Under the pieces are notes generated by a model that was not told where the DNA came from, ran no database searches, and worked only from the letters and a program-made list of their open reading frames with translations. A stretch of DNA of 64,000 nucleotides from contig JAANDG010000375.1 in assembly GCA_036852015.1 (NCBI GenBank), positions 79,124 through 143,123 on the forward strand, read 5' to 3'. The DNA comes from Pelodera strongyloides (lineage: Eukaryota > Nematoda > Chromadorea > Rhabditida > Rhabditidae). Both the position numbers and the translations under genes were made by a program. Of this stretch, positions 1 through 12,877 are shown piece after piece. Position 1 is the stretch's first letter. The number at the start of each line of letters is the position of its first letter.

Positions 1-290
1 AAGAGCCGGGGTGCGGACGCCTTCCTCCTTGCCTCTGATGATGCAACGCCATGCATATGCACAAATTACTAAATTACTTACAGACCAAAATATACTGTAT
101 CAAATCAACGTTCCAGCAAATATATCAATCCAGTCTTCCAGTCTACAATGGTGGGTCGTCTACGCAACGGATCAGCACCTCGCCATATCCACCCACCACT
201 ACGATTCCCTCGGGGAACTATTCCCCGGTGACAGGAAATAGTATGGGGAACCGAGTGGTGAGGCCTCCGTAGTTGTCACTAGTCACTCAC
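1..290. repeat. Intron sequence of the pqe-1-like gene with a partial foldback element
   Basis: The donor of the last visible exon lies at 289-290. Positions about 184-269 resemble the inner and right parts of the foldback element at 7169-7300 (ccaccactacgattccctcg, and gaggcc at the right). No exon with the exonuclease signature is present, so the catalytic exons are outside the window. Confidence 0.55.
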
Positions 291-489
291 CCTTCGACTC
301 CGGTGATCTTTGGCCGATAGCGGGGGATCAAATTCCCTAAACTCTTTCAGATCACTCTTCTTCAGCGTCTCCGTGACATGATATTCGGCCACACAACATG
401 GGGAGTTCAGGTCGCCTTCGCAGCAATTGAATCGAGGCTCCCAGTGGTTTTCTGCAACATTAATCATAATAACAATAATAATAATAATG

Positions 490-524
<35 letters not shown>

Positions 525-3500
525 GAAAGAAACAACTACACATACTATGCACACATAAAAACTATAACAAAAGGCTAATATAGAACGACACTGATAATAT
601 ACATCCTTGCCACTGGGACGCATATATTTCCTTCAGAGTAGAGTGAACTATTAAACTTTTTACTCACAGGTTCAAAAGCCGGCCTCCTACACAACTAAGT
701 GGTACATTAGTCAAAATAAAACACAATAAACTAATTATAAGTATAAATATAAAAACTAACCCTTCTTCTTCCACTGTTTTCCAAAGTGATACAAACAATC
801 GGCTTTCATCACTTCTCCAGTTTTCAAAATTTTAAATTCTTTCCCACAGCGACAACACCTTCGGCTTAAATCTGAAAGTGGTCGAAATTAATAAAAAAAG
901 AACTTCCGAAAATGTTCGAACATAAATAGGGATCAAATTCGTAAGACACTTCATGATGAGAAAATCATATCCGTCAATCGGACAAAAACAAAACAAATAA
1001 AAATTGCAGAGAATCAATCAAGCTTTGAAAATTAACTAACTAGCCTATACCGAGGCTAGGTAACAAGCCGAACTAATGTAACAAGGTAACTAAATTAAGC
1101 CATGATAATTATAAATTACATTACAAACCTAAATCATCTGCCCATCGCTTAACATTCTTCTCCTTATCCATTGGGTTCTCTTTAATTTTGACCAATGTTT
1201 TCGCCTCGTCACACCACAACGCATAGCCATTGCTGATCAGCTGTTCTTCGGTCATCAGGTATTTCTCCTACAAAAAGAAGACGGAAATAATTTGTCACCT
1301 TCAATGAATAACAAAAAATTATCCTCTCGTCGTTTACTCTGCTCACGAACGATTTAGACACTGCCTCACCTGCTCCCATTCATAGACATACACATGGTTC
1401 TTCAACCCAACAGCCAAACAAAAAACATTCTAGCAGTCTCAGGTCATGGTCCAACCACTCTGCAGTTCTCTACGACGTAGGGAGAAACATTCAAGTATAT
1501 GAAGCAAACTAGAATCTCAAGCAAGACTAAGACAAGACCCTCACAAACCAAGAACTCACCGTCAATGCATTGTACAAGTTCTCCTCCGTCCAATCAATAC
1601 TCTTCTTCTTATTGACGCCAATTGAAATATCATTTACGTGCCGACCGGCCATCACAGCCAAGTGTGAGACTTCTGAATAAAGAAAAAAGCTTCTAAATCC
1701 AGAAAATTACACAACAATAATGACCTAATAATTACACGTACAGTACAAAGACTAAAGACAAGTTCGTAGCGAGAACACAGCAATCGATCGGTATTTGATC
1801 GTCTTTTGAAACACATCAAATCACAAATTACAATTTACGTAAAAAATTCGCAATTGAATACGACCTAATACTCTAATGCGTTCTATACCCACGCAGATTA
1901 GGGCAATTCTAAAAACTAACAAAAAGTAAAATCACAACACAACCTACTTGTGCTAGCCGTGCTCGGTTTCGGTGGTGCAGTCAGTTTTCGGATATTTTGA
2001 ATGGCATGTGTACATGCTTGGGAGTAGGTCTTCGACGTTGTGCGCGCCTTGATTCGCTGCTCGTCAATTTCGGCCTAAATGGTTAACAACTATAATCGGC
2101 CAAGAGACATCGCCCTAAGATTGGAAGCTATCCGACTTCTGAGAAAAACCGGACCCTGGATCCTACAAGCTGAAGTATATGGGTGATGATTGTGTGTCTG
2201 AATAAAGTGGTGTTCATAAATAAATGTAACACAATCATTGACAGGACTGGACTGGGGAAAGGCCGGAAAATTAAAACTATCTGTTGAAGACTTCAATCAG
2301 CCAAGACTTTGTGGAGTATATATTTATCGTATAAGCAGAGGCTATATCCCTAACACTATCACCAACCTTCTGTGCCGCTTCCGCATCCGAGTAGTGAACG
2401 CGGAACTCTTCGAACAGCTTCATTAGGTACATTTGACGGATTTTCGCGGGAATTTTTGCATCTAATCGATCGCGTAAACGAGGCTGAGCACAAGATGAGG
2501 AGGGAGTCTAGAAAGGAGAGAAATATAATACACTGTCGCATTGCTTTAAAAACGTATAACGTAACGGCCAGTTTTGAAACGTATGGCAGACATTCCAAGG
2601 TAGTCTATGCAAATTATTGCACGACTATTAGACTGATTGATCATCTTAATTTGCATACATCACAGGATAATGTACATGCCTCAAATACGTTTCAAAAAGT
2701 GGCCGGTACTTCGCTTTAACGTTTATATCCAATTGAAAACGTTGAAGACGGACGAATTACCAACCGCCCAACTCGAAAAAAGAAAATGCATAGAACGATA
2801 ACACACAGGAGCCGTTCGCCACACACCAAACAAATGTAGTAAATGAATCTGTTTGCTTAAAAAATACAAGAATAATACTGTGAAAAGAAGAAGAGCTCAA
2901 CGTTACACTACAGACTACAGTAATTCTATAATCACAAGATTACAGTATAAAAGGTTTCGACAAAGATCACAAACATAAAAAACCAAACCTGTTGTTTATG
3001 AGCAGCTCGGATCTCTCCTTTTGGCACTGTAGAGGCTCTCACACCCGTATCGCCATACTTGTCAAACTCGGTTGAGGTCTTTTTCGTCTAAATCTCTATC
3101 CATCACACACATACACACATACACAGTGTCCCACGGCAAGCAGTTCCGGAAAGTTTATTGAGGTAACGTGGCTAAACTAAACTAAACTAAACTAAAAATA
3201 CATTGCGCTCTTTATAATAAATATTCAAATTCAAATAAGGACAAAACATGAATATCGTGCGCTAACTTAGTGTTCGAACAGAATGTATCGAAAGTCAATA
3301 TTAATTGCGTGAGTCGCTACATTTTATCTCCTTATTTTCAAAAACACACGTAGTCAAAGTGTCAGTGTCAAAGTCCTTAGAAAAAAAATACAAGTTCCAA
3401 TAACCATATCACGATGTCACCAACCAACCTTGGTCATTAACCATCCCGATTAAAATTTACACTTAATTTTACACATAACTCTTTATCCCCTCTCTAAGGT

Positions 3501-6500
3501 TAATTAAGGCTGACTAAGATCGGAAACTAATGTAAGAACAACCTTGGCGAGTCCCTTATCCATGCGTTCTCGCTCCGCTTTCTCCTCTTCGATCTTCTGC
3601 ATTCGCTCGGCGAGTTGTTGATAGGGAGTGTTGCGTTTTGGCTTCGCCGTCGACACAGAAGCAGTGGCCGCCATGGCCGAGTGCTGGAAGAAGTAGTTTT
3701 TGTACATTTTACATATGTATACATGATTCACTTTTTTTCAGCATTATGGGGTTTCCAAGTATGGTGAAAACGTAAGTATCTTGGAACTACACGAGAATAT
3801 AGTGATTTAATTTTCATATGATATAAGCAAGTTCCGTGCAAAAATACGGTAGTATTGACATAATCTCACCGAATTTTTGGGATACTTGGAAACCCCATAA
3901 CGTTGCAGGTTACGCAAATTTTAGCCGACTGTGATAGTGATTTCGTCGACTGTGACCAAAATAACAAAATAATTCATGTTAATATATCGCAAAGAAAGTG
4001 AAATCTCACCGCTACTCTGTGTGTCGTCGGGACCGTCCTTGCCAGTGCCGCCATTCGCTGTTCTTCCGAAAGTTTCGGTTGCTTCGATGATGACGGCTTG
4101 CATGTAGAAGAAGTCTGTAAAAAAAAAAAAAATTCCTATTATATAAAGGAGAAGAGTTTGTGGCCGGGTGAATTTATTTGTGATTACGACCACAACGAAT
4201 TTTTTATACGTTTCAGGCATTTAGTATAAGTAAGTAGGCGTAGGCAACTGTTCGCATATTTACAAAATATGCACAATAGGATCTTTTAACAGAAACGTTG
4301 GAATATACGCTTCAGACGTTTCATATAAATAAGCGCACTTCAAGTATCGTTTGCATTTGATGTCGCCTCAGGCGGCGATAGCCGTCTGGTTATATAATAA
4401 CAGAGAAAGAACAGCCACCACCAAGGCCTCATCACTTCGAATGATACTATGATAATGTGCATTTATGCGAATCAAGCCCTATAAATCCCAATCCCAAACT
4501 ATCCATTCAAATGTGAACTTAAACTAGAGAGTATAAAACTATAGAGAGTAACTTGAGAGTAGAGAGAGAGAGAGAAAAATGGATTTATGCGAATCAAGAC
4601 CTATGCATATGAATCTCGAACTATCCACTCACATGTAAACTACAGATTATGCTTCAGACAGAGTGACAAAAGACTGATGACGGAATAGTTCCATTCAAAT
4701 GTAAACTCGAGAGTATGCAAACTCGAGATTATTACAGAGTGACAAAACGGCAGGTGACGGAATGAGCAGTTCAACTACCTCTCCCTCTCCACGTTCCTCA
4801 TATGCACACAGTGAAACATTCCACTATTTCAGAACTGAGAATATCATATCAGGATCCGAGGCCGTACTCACCAACCAACAGATAGGGAGTCCCCCTAGGC
4901 TCACTAGCGCTCTGAATCTCTTCTGCTGTCGCACTCTTTAGCTCCTTGGGGAGGCCAGGGAGGGCTCCCTACTTGTTCTCGTTGGTGAATACGGCCTCGA
5001 ACAGCAGTTCTACAATAATAACAAAACGACTTACCTTATCCTTCTCAGTCTTCTCCTCAGCAGAATGTCTCCGTTTTTCCACACGCTTATTCGATGAGTC
5101 TGGCCGAGAGTTGGACGAGATTACCTGATAAGAGATAAGATAGAGTACTTAGAGTAAACGTAAACAGTACAACAACAAGATTCTCAAATAAATCGCTTCA
5201 CGAGGATCTATTCTTTTTCTTACATAAACAAAGTGCTTCCGGCTGGCAAAATTAAAATACAAACCTCAGGATGCCCAAAAAAATCAAAATAAATGTTGAT
5301 AAATCAAAGGATATTTTTTGAGTTACCTATATTTCCTATTTTAGTTATTAATTAAAATAATAAACCTAAACACTAACTAAAATAAAAGAGAAAAAACAAT
5401 GGAATTACATTGTGAACTTCAAGCCCCCTGGCTCCTGGCTCCATTTATTTATTGCACGGCAAATCGGCACATTTTGTCAAATAAATAAATCTTACCTGAA
5501 TATCACTATCAGTATCACTGTCATCGAAAAGATCACTCAGCGACCGGCGTTTAGATTTCTTCAACTTCTTTTCTTTCTCTTTGGCAGCCTTTTCCTCCTC
5601 TTCACGGGCTTTCCGCTCTTCTCGGCGTTTCTAAATTTTGTCATTTTGTGAGGAATAGTCAATTGTAATCCTAACATTCCTAACCACCCACGTAACACCG
5701 TCCTTAAAGCAGTATTGCACATAGTTTGTGAAACGTACTGTTGATACCTGCGAACCTGTCCTGTGTCTCAACAAATCATATGATATACTGCATGTCATAT
5801 GCAAATTTCACAAACAAGGTACAATACTGCTTTAAAAATGATATGCTCTTTACATTAGTGTCCGAAAGTTTTCACGTTTCACTGTTTCACGTAAATACAT
5901 AAATATTAAACCGCCTCCGGAAACAACTAAGGGGGAGGGGACTAAGGTCTAAGCCAAAGCACAAGTTGTTGGTCCATGGGTTTTCCTCACAGCGTTATGC
6001 ACAGTCCCACTTATACCCCCTCCCCTCCCTCTGTCAACAAGAAAATCTACCTGTTTCTCCTTTTCCTTCTTTCTCTTCTCTTTCTCCTGTTGTCGCTTCT
6101 CCTCGTTCCTTTTCACCGCTTCTTTTTCTTTTCTAGCGATTTCACGCTCCCGTTCCTCCTTCTCGCGTTTTGCCTGCATAATGATTCGCTATTCGTTATC
6201 ATGACTAATCATTTCTATTATATGTTGTATATGACGAATTGTTAATCATTATCATGATGTGATAAGTTGATCATAACGAATAATTTCTCAACCAAAGTCC
6301 AAAGATACTCGAAATTCGTAATACATTTAAAGCAAAAAAAATCGGTAGTACAGGAACTAGCAGAGTTAAAAAGACATTTAAAAGACCAAAATAGCCAGTA
6401 GCTCAAGCTCATAAATAGATGTAGCAAAGGTTAATACACAAACAGCACAAGAAAAACTCTACTCTACTCTACTTAATGACAAACCTCTTTCTCTCGTCGT

Positions 6501-9500
6501 CGTTGCTCTTTCCTCTCCTTTTCCTTTTCCAGCTCTGAGATGGGCGTCGGGACGTACTCCTCCACAGGCTCCGGTGCCACGTCCATCTCCAAGTCCTCGT
6601 CGACCTCAATTGCGGGTTTCTTCTTTAGCTTCCGTGGTGGCTCGATATCCTAGAGGAAGGAGAAGTTAGATCATTAAAGCGGAATGACACGTGGCTTTGC
6701 AATGATCATGTACAACTATCACCTCCTTATGATTGTTAAGATCATTAAAGCGGGATGGCACGTGATTTTGCAACAAATGACGCTGTACATCTATTACATC
6801 CTTATCGTTATTAATGATAAACTATAAAAGTATATGCTAATTGTGTTTCATTGGATGACGGAAACGTGCACCGCATCTTAATCTATATTCAACAATTACG
6901 AAAAAATGGCAAATAGCAAATTCATTTACCTCCATAGGATTATCATCGTAAACAGTAGAATCCACCGTTGGTTCGACAGAGCCATGGGGTCGTGGAGAGC
7001 CCTTAATAAATAAATTAAACAGATGAATAGTAAATACGAATATTACGAAACGCTAACAGACCAATTTACAAGATAATTGAAGATGAATTGATGAATAAAA
7101 AAAGATAGCCATATATAAGTTTCGTCTATATCAGTTTACTTTTTCTGTTTTCATGATCACGATTATCTGAGGCCATATTCACCACTCCGATTCCCTCGGG
7201 GAAATATTCCCTGGGGACAGAAAATAGTATTATATTGTGAGACACGCCGAGAAAAAATCGGGGAATTCCCCATGGGGAATTGAGTGGTTAATATGGCCTC
7301 AGGAGGGTGTACCTATAACATTTATTATCTTCATTTTTTAAACCGACTTATCAACTGCATGGTACTAAAACTACTCAACAAAACACGATGTTCAAGCGGA
7401 ATAACACGTGGTTTTGAACTTTGAAACGTATGGTACACAGGCACACAACAGCATTGCTATGTATTATGTTTGTGCACGTCGACTAGTGTCTACAATGAAA
7501 TGACACAGAATGGACACCGCTTCATTCATTGACTTCACTCTGAGCTAAACTTGCTAAACTTTTACTCTTGACACACTACGTGACAAGTGACACCCCCCCC
7601 CCTTTAGGGCGCATTCGAGTTGGACATTTTCCGGAAAAGAAAAGAAAACTTTTGGTTCGAGATGGATTTCACCAGAAAAGAATGCAATTGCCACGCATAC
7701 ACATGCAAATGATCGATTGATTTTAGTTTCAATTACGGTACAATTGCATTTTCGACAATTATTTTGCGTGTATTATTTTTTTTCTGGGTGTCCATCTCGA
7801 ACCACTTTTTTCTTTTCTTTTCCGGAAAATGTCCAACTCGAATGCGCCCTTACGGACTAGCGGTCATTCAGTACAAAAGCACCGACAACTGCGACAAAAA
7901 CCAAAAATTCTAAAACAACAACCAAATAAGTAAATCAACTGATCAACGATCGACTCACCAGTTCCATAGCGACCGGAGCAATCGCATCAAACGAAAGATT
8001 ACGCAACAGCTCCCGTTTTTGCCTGGGGGAACGAAAAATAAAATATAGATTCCACTACTCGCTAGAACACGAACAACAGCGAGACAAAATACAACCAACA
8101 CGTCCCAATAATGGCACATAATCATGATTGCTTTCAATTGAACGTAACTCGGAATTTACGCCCTATTCCCATATCGTCACAAATAAATAACACAAGTAAA
8201 CCTGTTATTTGACAATTGCTAAGGCGCATGCGAGATGGACATTTTCCTACTTTCTCCGGAAAAGAAAACTTTTGGTTCGAGATGGACCGCCAGAAGGCCA
8301 GAAGAGATTGCAATTGCCATGCATACGCAAATGATCGATTGATTTTAGTTTCAATTACGGTACATTTGCAGTTTCTACAATTATTGTGCATGTATTATCT
8401 TTTTTTATCGGTGTCCATCTCGAACCACTTTTTTTCCGGAAAATGTCCAGCTCGAGTGCGCCCTTATAATACCGGTAGATTCAATAAAAATTAAAGAGTC
8501 ATAGGTAAAACCTACTGCTCTAGTTCAGTAATCTTGCGCAGCATTTCCACGTCCTCTTGAAGTTGAGCCAGTTGCTCGGCGAGGGCAGGGCCCTGTGCAG
8601 CAGGAGTGGGCGAAGTTGAAGTTTTCGCCACTACCGTTGGAGGAGACTGCTTCGATGCGGGCAGCTGCAACCGTTTCGATGTTGTTTTATATATAACTAT
8701 TCAAAGCAATACAATCTAACATACAAACAATCACTCACTCTCACTCACTCACTCACACACAGGCTAGGCATGTTTAAGATGTCCAGCTACTCACGCGGTG
8801 CGATAGCTTGTACACTTGTACCTAGTTACTGTGGGTTATATTATTTATATAGCATTGAATGGAGATGCTATTCATTTTTTTATTTGACCTACGATTTATT
8901 ACGCGCCGAATTATTAACTTTTTGAATATTTCATTGCCCTCATGGAGATAGGCTCTCGCTTAGAGTCAAATAAACATTACCGTACACGCGTTCGAAAACA
9001 TGCAAAGAGAACACCAAAGTTTCAATGTGACACAGATGGGAAATATTATCCTGGACAAGACTAGTTGTTAGGTAAAAAGCTATTGCAGCAAATTAAACTA
9101 TTTTACTTTACAAACATGTTTGTCAATGCTATACTATACTTGTTACATTTTTCAAGTTCAAAGTTAATTATCCACACTTGCTTTATCATAAAATAAATTG
9201 ATCTTTTATATTTTATACAAGAAGTTAACTTTATAAAAAAAACCTTCGGCATCGGCAGATCCAGAGGCTTCAATTTCTTTTTCGGCGGCTCCGGAGGAAG
9301 CTGAAAGGGGCACACCATATTTAATAATAATATAATTACAGCGTTCCACATACGTTTCGTTTCATAACATAAACCGGATGTTACGCCACTTTCGGATACT
9401 AACGCTGAGGCTGGGTGGTCTGATGTACATAATTATTCAAAAAAACCTACGTCTGGTTCTCTCTTGACCACTGCAATAAATTCCACTTCTTCAGCTTCAG

Positions 9501-12495
9501 TCAGTTCCTGTTTTATAATCTTTTTCACCGCAGGAACGGTTTCGCTGGTTTGCACACTAAAAAGGGAAAAATTTACGACAAAACAAAATAATTAAAACGC
9601 AGGGCCTGGTAGTTTAACAGCAATGACATTCAAAGGAGAAGATATCAATATCATGCAGCTAGCAGCTACTTGAAGCAAGAAAAACTGCCACCTCCAGAGA
9701 TGGTCTGCGCCCGTGATTGGATTGTCGTCCAACCAACGTTTGTAGGCGAAAATTAGAGTTTATATTCAAATTTAACGCGCGAATGTTTATTTACTTATTA
9801 AAAACCAAAAGGTGTGAATCCGCGGATGAACCGATGAACATATGAACAATAAAACGAACACATAAACGCAAAGATGGCCGATAAGATTAGCAGCGAGAAT
9901 TGACATTTTTGTGCACTTACACCAATCCTACAACTGCGACAACCACAAATATACTAAAAGCATTAATCAGCGAATAAGCAAAGAACTTACGATACGTTCG
10001 GCACGTTCGAATTAGAAGTACTTGGCGTGGCTGACGTTGAAGGTGATGGCGACCGAATGGGAACGCTAAACTGTGGCGGTTGCGGAGCATAGGATATAGG
10101 CGACGGCATATAGAGACCTGAAATGAAAACTTTAGAATAAAAAATAAAAAAAAGAAGATACAGACCAGTTTTCCATATATTGATATATTTCCACATCAGT
10201 GGTCATACACTGATAGCAGCTCGCCATAACCATAGCACACACTACAAGTTGCATAAATGATAAATCTTAGCTATTTTATTTGATTCGCGACATTCTGGTT
10301 GTTTGTATGTGTGAATAAAGTGGTCATATATAAGGGATACGGACCACAATTCGAATCCATACTTACCGGACCCATAATATAACATTCAAGTAGAAAAACA
10401 CGAAATTGAGCAAGATTCAGAAGTTGGATGAAGGAAATATAAAATAACCAACTTACTTGAGTATTCCGGAGCAGAAACTGACGGTGGAACATACGAAGGA
10501 TTGACTGGAGACGTCACCCTTGGAGGCACATCGACTGTAGCCGTATTCAAAACAGGAGCAGTGTTTTGCACATGTTTCTAAAATGTTTACCGTAACTAAA
10601 CAACTATGATGTTATAAAAAAACCAGTCATGGAATACATACACAGATCCGTTCAAGACTAACACATATTTGGTCCAAATTGTTTATCATCGATTTTTCCA
10701 CAATTAGCAATTAGCATATTATGCAACATGCAACCCAGTTTTAACAGAGAATTTTTTTATGCACGCCTGGGCCTTGGAGTCTCAAAAAAACTAAACGGTA
10801 ATATGCCACAGGAAATAGCAGCGGACCCAGACAATTCAGTACAGTACGTAGAGTTTCCATTAAAAGTCAACTAGTCAGCGTTCTTTATGTTTGTATCGCC
10901 TCTTCTAAACCGCTAATCATAGATATATATAATATAAAATATATATTCTATACTTCGTCGTACTCATGGCGCTCGAACTGTTTGTATCACAGAAAGTCAT
11001 TATGCATCAAAAATATACCAAGCGGTAATTCTAGTCCGAAATCTTCAGACGCCTTTGAAATGAAATTCTCATAAGTCATAATTAATTTCCAAAAAAAAAA
11101 GTGTTTTCAGATTCTGAAAGCACTTCAGATACCTGTGGATCTGGTTTATGCGTGCTTGGTGGTGGAATAATCACTGGATTGAACTGAGGTCTCGGACCGG
11201 CTCCTGACTTGGGAGGCAATGCAATTGAACACCTGTAAAAAATAGTACTGGTAATTATAAACAAATCGACTCATGCACAGTCTGACAAAATATGAAAAGC
11301 ACTCGAAGCAACTTCATGAACAAAATGACGTTTCGAGTCTCGAAGCCAAACAACATAATGTAAAGGAACGGTACCAGTAGATACATACATCTGTGGATGC
11401 ACCCAATATTCTATGATATTTGATTGTTATACATATTCTAAGGAGGAAGCTGAAAAAACCCAAGGAATCCCAAATATCTCACCCAGGCGTCGGACAAACA
11501 TTATTCTTGACTAGCGTTATCATCGCTGAGCTCTGGTCCAACCACGGCTTTTTCCTGTGCGAAATCCACAGAGGCTTGCCTAAAATAATTCACATACACG
11601 TACCAATATCGATACCACCCAATTTGCTTTACGCCATTGGTCACGCTTACCCCGAGCATACCATAAATCGCATTAGCCCTAAAACCCGTCTATACTCCAG
11701 AACGCCACTGAACAAAGTTGCCTCGCAAATGCCGAGAAAATTGCCTCGACAATGCCTAGCTGCCTTCACGAGTTTTGCCGCGGAGCATTGTCGAGGCGAA
11801 AGCTCGGCAAATCGCTGCCTAGCTTTTGCCGAGGCGGCAGTTTTCGAGGCAATAATAAATAAATTGTGCAATAATTTTATATGTTATGTGATGTGTCTAT
11901 CACACATCACATAACATATATTATATGAATAATGAATAAAGCCTCATAAGACACACGAACATGGGTGGAATTGAACCCTGACCACTCAACTGTAATCAGC
12001 GCCTTCACCCACTGAGCTATGCACGCATATGTGGCAAAAGGACGGAAAGACGTAGACGTCTTTCCGCTGGCAGTCAATTGGACCTATCCTCGGCTGCCTC
12101 GGCATTTGCGAGGCGCTACCTCGGCATTGTCGAGGCGCTTTTTCCTCGGCATTGTCGAGGCAAATCGTGAAAACCTCGGCGTTTGCGAGGCAACTTTTTT
12201 CAGTGGCTCCACTAAGTAGACCATAATTAGAGCCGTTGCAGCACTCCCGCGTAAAACTTTGGTGCGTTTTTATTCGATATGGTCATTTCCGCTAAGAAAC
12301 TGGAAATTTCTGCAAAATATCCATATCGAAGTGCTCTTACCGAACGATGGCCACGATGGCCTTTCCCGTACGTAGATTTAAGTTAAAATTACAAATGGAA
12401 CAACACATACGATCATGATGATAGTAAGGGCAGTGTGTGCGCGGACAGTCCACTTCCGGGCACATCACTTTGAAGTTGCTAGCAGACGGAAACAT
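291..12495 (-). CDS. pqe-1: PQE-1/REXO1-type RNA exonuclease homologue, 23 exons, 3' truncated by window edge
   Basis: Exons in transcript order: 12411-12495, 11483-11579, 11133-11232, 10457-10577, 9991-10117, 9451-9556, 9244-9300, 8516-8664, 7959-8022, 6930-7001, 6485-6649, 6051-6173, 5496-5630, 5035-5124, 4010-4114, 3543-3683, 2989-3087, 2367-2507, 1948-2074, 1560-1672, 1129-1267, 761-871, 291-451. All have GT/AG borders and agree in phase, giving 876 codons without a stop. Seen: an N-terminal Cys/His cluster (CPEVDCPRTHCPYYHH, residues 12-27); a Pro-rich region (about 60-300) and a charged coiled-coil-like region (about 350-500); EYVPTPISEL; a basic-acidic block with SLSDLFDD; an Elongin-A-binding-type block (KIPAKIRQMYL, then EQRIKARTTSKTYS); EKYLMTEEQLISNGY; and a Cys-rich block (RRCCRCGKEF, CLYHFGKQW, FNCCEG) just before the exonuclease domain. 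This order matches vertebrate REXO1; the C. elegans relative is PQE-1. The DEDD nuclease exons should lie left of position 1. ATG at 12495 was chosen because it puts the zinc cluster near the terminus; an in-frame ATG lies at 12528. Exon 2367-2507 could start at 2483 instead. Confidence 0.9.
466..518. repeat. AAT/TAA microsatellite in intron
   Basis: Near-uninterrupted taa units with a few tga interruptions, immediately upstream (minus strand) of the exon whose acceptor is at 452-453. It explains the long isoleucine run seen when the minus strand is translated through the intron. Confidence 0.9.
3743..3902. repeat. Foldback (MITE-like) element, TATGGGGTTTCC ends
   Basis: The left end tatggggtttccaagtatgg is mirrored by the right end gatacttggaaaccccata, giving roughly 20 bp terminal inverted repeats around an AT-rich core. 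It lies in a pqe-1 intron. A second, one-ended copy lies near 12879-12960. Confidence 0.75.
4310..4400. repeat. Fragment of the dispersed repeat that also forms the 32.4-33.2 kb array
   Basis: Contains gtcgcctcaggcggcgatag followed by ccgtctggt, the same end sequence found in each unit of the 32443-33154 tandem array. It lies in a pqe-1 intron. Confidence 0.6.
4456..4770. repeat. Diverged direct repeats inside a pqe-1 intron
   Basis: Two or three degenerate copies share atttatgcgaatcaag, ctatccactcacatg-type and gagtgacaaaa segments. No exon was seen here. A short GA tract lies at 4557-4575. Confidence 0.5.
4858..4998. repeat. Foldback element, GAGGCCGTACTCACC termini
   Basis: The termini gaggccgtactcacc and ggtgaatacggcctc are inverted repeats. 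The interior (aaagagtgcgacagcagaag on the minus strand) matches the copy at 13651-13794. It lies in a pqe-1 intron between exons 4010-4114 and 5035-5124, so the open frame here is element sequence. Confidence 0.8.
5702..5834. repeat. Foldback element, CCTTAAAGCAGTATTG type
   Basis: cttaaagcagtattgcac at the left is mirrored by caatactgctttaaaa at the right, with further internal complementarity (gtttgtgaaa / tttcacaaac). It lies in a pqe-1 intron. Confidence 0.7.
7169..7300. repeat. Foldback element, GAGGCCATATTCACC termini
   Basis: The termini gaggccatattcaccac and gttaatatggcctc, with inner arms gattccctcgggga / tccccatggggaat, form an imperfect hairpin. The ends resemble the 4858-4998 and 13651-13794 copies, so this is a related subfamily. 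It lies in a pqe-1 intron. Confidence 0.75.
7606..7850. repeat. Foldback element, AGGGCGCATTCGAGTTGGAC termini
   Basis: The left arm agggcgcattcgagttggac and ttttccggaaaa are mirrored at the right by ttttccggaaaatgtccaac and tcgaatgcgccct. A second copy of the family lies 370 bp away at 8221-8464. Both are in pqe-1 introns. Confidence 0.8.
8221..8464. repeat. Foldback element, second copy of the GGCGCATxCGAG family
   Basis: Starts aaggcgcatgcgagatggac and ends tccagctcgagtgcgccctt. It shares the interior atgatcgattgattttagtt with the 7606-7850 copy. It ends about 50 bp from the donor of exon 8516-8664. Confidence 0.8.
11702..12212. repeat. Composite element of CCTCGGCATTGTCGAGG hairpins around a tRNA-like core, in pqe-1 intron 1
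   Basis: The outer ends gccactgaac plus gttgcctcgcaaatgccgag are mirrored by ctcggcgtttgcgaggcaac plus cagtggc. Inside are many short hairpin units of the form cctcggcattgtcgagg in both orientations. The centre (about 11960-12025) reads on the minus strand as a tRNA-like sequence with box A tagctcagtgggtgaaggc and box B gggttcaattcc. Confidence 0.65.
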
Positions 12496-12691
12496 GATGT
12501 TCGCAAATGCAGCAACATAAGCTGCCACGAATCCTGCAAGTAAACCATCAAAGTGTTATAAAGTAACGGCGGCTACTCATTTATCTCGAGTCGACTAGTC
12601 AGTTGTATCGTTTTACGATGTTCTTACTGTCAGGTTAAATATAAAATATAATAAACTTTAAATTAGTAAATTAAATTAAATAAAAAAAATT

Positions 12692-12877
12692 CGAAAGTTG
12701 GACCGTGTGGGCGGGACCATCGGAAGGAAGAAGCCTGTGCGTTTTATGCGGGTTTACTCGTGCGCAGATTCAACAAAGCCCACGTGAAAGTACAAATGAC
12801 GAAAATTGCGGTGCGAGTGTGCCGGAAACGAAATCTATAGCGCTATCACTTTCGCCGTTTCGCGCGCAATTTTCAAG
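12692..12877 (+). CDS. Possible 5' exon of the divergent plus-strand gene (no ATG seen)
   Basis: An open frame with balanced composition (contains LCVLCGFTRAQIQQ) runs to a GT donor after 12877 and ends in phase 2, the phase needed by the hydrophobic exon at 14025. There is no ATG in frame and the only upstream acceptor candidate (gaaag) is poor. The donor also abuts a repeat end (ttatggggtttc). It could instead be 5' UTR or promoter sequence between the two divergent genes. Confidence 0.25.

Noticed and set aside
279..623. Minus-strand 114-residue frame with a long isoleucine run
   Set aside because: The exon part ends at 451; the rest is intron, and the Ile run is an AAT microsatellite.
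4858..4998. Additional pqe-1 exon
   Set aside because: The sequence matches the foldback element at 13651-13794, and flanking exons join in phase without it.
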